Shown one piece after another: positions 60,501-64,000 of a DNA stretch of 64,000 nucleotides. The stretch comes from Paenibacillus aestuarii (GTDB lineage Bacteria > Bacillota > Bacilli > Paenibacillales > NBRC-103111): the NCBI RefSeq assembly GCF_027789125.1, contig NZ_JAQFVF010000072.1:1-64000 (forward strand), written 5' to 3'. Under the pieces are notes generated by a model that saw only the letters and a program-made list of their open reading frames with translations, was not told the origin of the DNA and made no database searches. The translations under genes were made by a program, and so were the position numbers. Position 1 is the stretch's first letter. Each line of letters begins with the position of its first letter.

Positions 60501-61964
60501 TCAGCGAGAGTTAGGGCCCTTTACGCCATCCTCCAGGATCGGAGCCTGGTTCTTGTTCGGATTGTTGTCCTCCGGTTGATCGTCCGCACGATTGGAAGCG
60601 AAGAGGGCAGGTACCGGGGCATAGCGGTCCTTGGAGATGAGCTCTTTACTGACGACGCTGCCGTTCACTTTTTTGTAGCGGTAAGTTTCGACAACATACC
60701 CTTCTTTCCCTTTGCTGATCAGCTTCGTAGCGCCGCGCTTAATGTTCGGATTGTGCACATATTGAATGGTTGGCTGAATGGTTTCAATGACCTTGGATTC
60801 GATATCGTACGAGTCTGAGGGGGGCATGTGGCCATAAAGCTTCACTGTCACGTTGTTGTCCGTCGTTACAGCTCGAATGAGCAGGTAAGCTCCCATGTTG
60901 TTGCGGAACTTGAAGTTAATATATCCGTTGGCGAAAGTGGCATCTTGGCCTAAAGGAACGTAGCTGACAGGCAGCGAATGGTTCCGCCGTTCGACAATTT
61001 CCAAGCCGCTGCGCAGGACAGCGTTATACAAGGTGGAGGATACTTGACAAATGCCGCCTCCCACGCCGGGAACAAGCTTGCCGTTCAAGATAACGGGTGC
61101 CTCCTGATAGCCGAATTTGGCTTCGGTTTGTTCAATGATTTTACTATAGTCAAAAATGTCTCCCGGCGCCAGCAGCATGTCCTGAATCGTTGTTGCTGTG
61201 GAACGGATATTGTGGATGCGTCCTGAACCGGAGAGCGGGAATGAGGTCGTGAATTCGATGATTTTGCGGTCTACGCCCTGCTTCTGGAGGGATTCGACTG
61301 TCACAGCCGGCGCTTCCGTATAGAAGGGAAGCGTCACGTTGAGCGGTTGGCTGGCTGGCGGCTTGTCCGTAAAAGAGGGCAGCTTTGCGCTAAGTTCTTT
61401 GTTCAAGGTGATGGTGTCGAAACGCAGCACACTGCGTTCCGGCTCATAGCGGATAGAATCATTCGGATCGACAATGCGGCGGGCTCCCAAGGGCTGAATG
61501 GCATAGAGCTCCTTCCATGACTGCCGCACCGCGGCATTGAGCTTGTCAGGGTCTATCGTCAATGGCAGGGATATCTTGGCGTGGCGCAGGGACCATCTGG
61601 CCTCGATCCGCTCTGTGAGTGTCCCTTGAAATAAGCGCTGCATGGCTTGATCTAGCGCGCCTCGCTGCACGACTAAGCCTAGTTGTGATAGGGTTAGGTC
61701 TTTGCTTGCGACGTCCGGATGTGAAGAGACGAGATGGACGGGAAGTGAGGCATACTGCTTGAGCTGATGATCGAATTGCTCCTGAAACTGCGCGTGTGTG
61801 AGGCCTCCGGCTTGCCACCCGGCAACTTGAAACTGAGCGGGGAGCTTATCGCCAGATCCATAGATATAGAGAGCGCCGCAGCTGGCTCCTGCCAGTGAGG
61901 CAACAAGTGCAAGAGCAAGGAGATGCTTTCGAGATAACGATCCGAAGGAAGGAGTGTGCGACAT
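60501..61964 (-). CDS. VanW family protein with peptidoglycan-binding and G5 domains
   Basis: A 487-residue protein with an N-terminal membrane anchor (residues ~13-33). A PG_binding_4-type domain spans ~75-200, the VanW domain ~270-395 (RIHNIRSTATTIQDMLLAPG, VPGVGGGICQVSSTLYNAVL, ERRNHSLPVSYVPLGQDATF), and a G5-like domain is near the C-terminus (~405-455). VanW proteins occur in some vancomycin-resistance clusters, but the family is widespread and this gene alone says nothing about resistance. A wall-binding surface role is likely. The start follows AAAGGAGCCG on the minus strand. Confidence 0.88.
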   Translation of the reverse strand: MSHTPSFGSLSRKHLLALALVASLAGASCGALYIYGSGDKLPAQFQVAGWQAGGLTHAQFQEQFDHQLKQYASLPVHLVSSHPDVASKDLTLSQLGLVVQRGALDQAMQRLFQGTLTERIEARWSLRHAKISLPLTIDPDKLNAAVRQSWKELYAIQPLGARRIVDPNDSIRYEPERSVLRFDTITLNKELSAKLPSFTDKPPASQPLNVTLPFYTEAPAVTVESLQKQGVDRKIIEFTTSFPLSGSGRIHNIRSTATTIQDMLLAPGDIFDYSKIIEQTEAKFGYQEAPVILNGKLVPGVGGGICQVSSTLYNAVLRSGLEIVERRNHSLPVSYVPLGQDATFANGYINFKFRNNMGAYLLIRAVTTDNNVTVKLYGHMPPSDSYDIESKVIETIQPTIQYVHNPNIKRGATKLISKGKEGYVVETYRYKKVNGSVVSKELISKDRYAPVPALFASNRADDQPEDNNPNKNQAPILEDGVKGPNSR

Positions 61965-62108
61965 ATTCAGCGGCTCCTTTGTATTGATTTTTGAAGCAGG
62001 CGCAAGTGTGCCTGTATTCTATTTGTATAGCGGACTAGCGGTATTTAGTACATATTCTAGCTGGAGGGATTTTGCTATTCGGCAAAACTCTCATTCTGAC
62101 GCAAATAA

Positions 62109-62117
62109 TGATATAAT
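62109..62117 (+). promoter_or_regulatory. extended -10 promoter of ftsEX
   Basis: TGA followed by a perfect TATAAT (62112-62117). No good -35 is seen, as is common for extended -10 promoters. The leader is about 90 bases. The rest of the 61965-62212 gap shows nothing else. Confidence 0.5.
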
Positions 62118-62212
62118 AAGGGTAATCCGCGCTAATGTATGGGAATTCTAAAGGATTTTCGGCCTTTATGTCGAATACGTAGGGGCTATCTATTAAACTA
62201 GGATGTGATATT

Positions 62213-62899
62213 GTGATCGAAATGCAGGACGTATGGAAAACGTACTCCAACGGCACTCATGCATTGAGAGGGATTAATATAAAAGTGGACCGCAACGAGT
62301 TCGTCTATGTTGTCGGGCCATCCGGCGCTGGTAAATCTACTTTTATGAAATTAATGTATAGAGAAGAGAAGCCTACGAAAGGGCAAATCTTCGTTAACGG
62401 ATTTAATTTGGATAAATTAAAACAACGAAAAATTCCGTATGTCAGAAGAAATATCGGCGTTATTTTCCAAGATTTCCGTTTGTTGCCTAAGCTTAACGTG
62501 TTTGAAAATATTGCTTTTGCTATGGAAGTCATTGAAGCCCCGAAAAAGCAAATTAAGAAGCGCACAATGGAAGTTTTGGAGCTTGTAAAACTAAAAGATA
62601 AAGCGAATTCGCTGCCATCTCAGCTTTCGGGCGGCGAACAGCAGCGCGTGGCTATTGCCCGGGCAATAATTAATAATCCAGCCGTCATTATCGCCGATGA
62701 ACCGACAGGAAATCTCGACCCTGAAACCTCTTGGGGCATCATGAAATTGATGGAGGAAATTAATTTCCGCGGCACAACGATCGTTATGGCTACACACAAC
62801 AAAGAAATCGTCAACACGATGCGTAAACGGGTTATCGCCATTGAACAAGGGCTTATCGTTCGTGACGAGATACGAGGGGAGTACGGCTATGAAGATTAG
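62213..62899 (+). CDS. ftsE: cell-division ABC transporter ATPase FtsE
   Basis: A 228-residue ATPase that with FtsX signals across the membrane to peptidoglycan hydrolases. Walker A is GPSGAGKSTFMKL, the signature LSGGEQQRVAIARAI, Walker B VIIADEPTGNLD, and the switch His in MATHNKEI. The start is GTG 62213 after AGGATGTGA. It overlaps ftsX by 11 bases. Confidence 0.97.
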   Translation: MIEMQDVWKTYSNGTHALRGINIKVDRNEFVYVVGPSGAGKSTFMKLMYREEKPTKGQIFVNGFNLDKLKQRKIPYVRRNIGVIFQDFRLLPKLNVFENIAFAMEVIEAPKKQIKKRTMEVLELVKLKDKANSLPSQLSGGEQQRVAIARAIINNPAVIIADEPTGNLDPETSWGIMKLMEEINFRGTTIVMATHNKEIVNTMRKRVIAIEQGLIVRDEIRGEYGYED

Positions 62900-63806
62900 T
62901 ACTTTTACTCGGCATTTAAGGGAAGGGACTCGCAATGTAATCCGAAATGGATGGATGACGTTCGCTTCGATCTGTTCGATTGCGATTTCATTGTTTATTC
63001 TTGGTGTTTTTGTGCTCATCACTTTGAATGTGAACGATATTGCCAGCCAGATTGAGAAACAAGTTGAAATTAACGTTTATCTTGAGGTTAACACGCCTCA
63101 GTCGCAGATTGATATATTGCAAGGCCAGATCAAGGCGATACCCGAGGTGAAGAGCATCAAGTTCGTCTCCAAGGAAGAAGGCCTGATTTATCTCCGCGAC
63201 AAGCTTGGGGAGAGTGGCAAGGCGTTATTGGAAGGCTTTGATGGTGAAAATAATCCGCTCAATGATGCCTTTACTATTGAGGTTAACGATCCGAGGAATG
63301 TAGCGGCCGTTGCCGATCAGATTAGCGCGCTTAACCAAGATAAAGATCCTAAACCTATTTACAAAGTGAATTATGGTAAAGGCACGGTTGAAACGCTGTT
63401 TAAAGTAACCGAAATTGTACGTTGGGTTGGCTTCGGTATTGTGATTTTATTGTCGTTCACCGCGGTTTTTCTCATTGCGAATACGATCAAGCTCACCATT
63501 CTTGCAAGACGCAAAGAGATTGCGATCATGAAGCTCGTTGGAGCGACCAATTCATTCATTCGCTGGCCATTTTTTATTGAAGGAGCGTTACTTGGTGTGA
63601 TTGGCTCGGTCATCCCGCTGGCCCTCATTTTAGGCGGATATTGGAAGCTATTGAACACAGGCTCTATTGATCTCAGCCTACTTATGATTAAACTAACGCC
63701 ATTCAATCAAATCTCCCCCACATTGTCAGCCCTGTTGTTAGGGATCGGTATTGTCATTGGTATTTGGGGAAGCTTGATTTCTGTGCGCAAATTTTTAAAA
63801 GTTTAA
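62889..63806 (+). CDS. ftsX: cell-division ABC transporter permease FtsX
   Basis: A 305-residue membrane partner of FtsE. The typical N-terminus RHLREGTRNVIRNGWMTFAS leads into the first membrane segment. A large extracellular loop follows (~55-170, with VEINVYLEVNTPQSQIDILQ), then three more membrane segments and the conserved LARRKEIAIMKLVGATN cytoplasmic loop. The extracellular loop is where hydrolase partners dock. ATG 62889 follows GAGGGGAG inside the end of ftsE. Confidence 0.97.
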   Translation: MKISTFTRHLREGTRNVIRNGWMTFASICSIAISLFILGVFVLITLNVNDIASQIEKQVEINVYLEVNTPQSQIDILQGQIKAIPEVKSIKFVSKEEGLIYLRDKLGESGKALLEGFDGENNPLNDAFTIEVNDPRNVAAVADQISALNQDKDPKPIYKVNYGKGTVETLFKVTEIVRWVGFGIVILLSFTAVFLIANTIKLTILARRKEIAIMKLVGATNSFIRWPFFIEGALLGVIGSVIPLALILGGYWKLLNTGSIDLSLLMIKLTPFNQISPTLSALLLGIGIVIGIWGSLISVRKFLKV

Positions 63807-63870
63807 TAGATTCGTGTTCACTAGACTCATAGTCCGGGCTAAGATTTGGAAAAGTAGGGAGGCTATTTGA

Positions 63871-64000
63871 TTGAAGAAGAAAATTCTACCCTTGTTGCTG
63901 TCCGTAGGGATTGCCAGTACGCTGGCGATTCCCTATGCGGGCTATGCCGCATCAGCAACAGAAAAGATCGATCAGCAGCTGTCTCAGCTAAAGAAGAAGA
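63871..64000 (+). CDS. secreted coiled-coil cell-wall hydrolase or activator, N-terminus only
   Basis: Only 43 codons are inside the window. TTG 63871 follows AGGGAGG at 8 bases. The product begins with a signal peptide (KKKILPLLLSVGIASTLAIP, ending near YAAS), followed by the start of a coiled coil (EKIDQQLSQLKKK). Immediately downstream of ftsEX this is the usual place for a CwlO/EnvC/PcsB-type protein controlled by FtsX. Whether it ends in an M23 or NlpC/P60 domain cannot be seen. Confidence 0.75.
   Translation, partial: MKKKILPLLLSVGIASTLAIPYAGYAASATEKIDQQLSQLKKK

Noticed and set aside
60501..61964. Vancomycin-resistance determinant
   Set aside because: VanW-family proteins are widespread in Firmicutes; no vanR/S/H/A/X genes are present, and the PG-binding and G5 domains indicate a general wall-associated protein.

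Overview
The window reads as chromosome from a spore-forming, peritrichously flagellated Firmicute of the Paenibacillus type. The grounds are an alpha/beta-type SASP gene, SLH-domain S-layer genes, several secreted proteins with copper-amine-oxidase-N 'stalk' domains, DegS/DegU, the comF-flgM-hag gene order known from Bacillus, SigD-type promoters and purine-rich ribosome binding sites. The species call is inference; the family content is read directly from the sequence. No rRNA, tRNA, CRISPR array, transposase or phage gene was seen.

Layout. Bases 1-4310 hold the end of one S-layer gene and a complete SLH-anchored paralogue. Bases 4361-10438 hold secreted stalk-domain proteins, a SASP, metK with an unexplained structured leader, and a phosphodiester glycosidase-like exoprotein. 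Bases 10531-25194 are the motility/competence block: degS-degU, an unknown gene, comFA-comFC, yvyF, flgM-flgN-flgK-flgL-yviE-fliW-csrA, two nearly identical flagellin genes, a glycosyltransferase, and flaG-fliS-fliT. Here fliD is inverted (25463-27286). Bases 27418-44047 form an AT-rich glycan island: two TPR-glycosyltransferases, one giant two-glycosyltransferase protein, and ten sugar-modification genes (rfbF, rfbG, C-methyltransferase, epimerase, PhyH oxygenase, second methyltransferase, formyltransferase, WbqC, CmcI-like, DegT aminotransferase). Bases 44366-50195 hold csp, hpf, secA, prfB (with the programmed frameshift) and a YitT gene. Bases 50519-58619 are the arginine operon argCJBDFGH behind paired ARG boxes. 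Bases 58676-61964 (minus strand) hold a DUF1700/DUF4097 pair and a VanW protein. Bases 62213-64000 hold ftsE, ftsX and the start of a coiled-coil cell-wall hydrolase gene.

How it fits together. Six SigD-type promoters with the same 16-nt spacer can be placed by eye: flgM, both hag genes, flaG, fliD and the first gene of the glycan island. That ties the island to flagellar expression, so its product is most simply a flagellin glycan; an S-layer or wall glycan remains possible. FlgM (anti-SigD), FliW and CsrA supply feedback, and each hag leader carries two GGA-loop hairpins fitting CsrA sites. SecA exports the S-layer and other secreted proteins, and FtsEX would activate the adjoining hydrolase.

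The least explained signals are the metK leader (an 11-nt hairpin loop exactly complementary to a segment just upstream of the ribosome binding site), a 15-bp hairpin that buries the ribosome binding site of the gene after degU, a DnaA-box cluster before csp, a terminator that also contains the flgM SigD -10 element, tandem in-frame translation starts on the S-layer gene, and the branched/formylated sugar pathway of the island.
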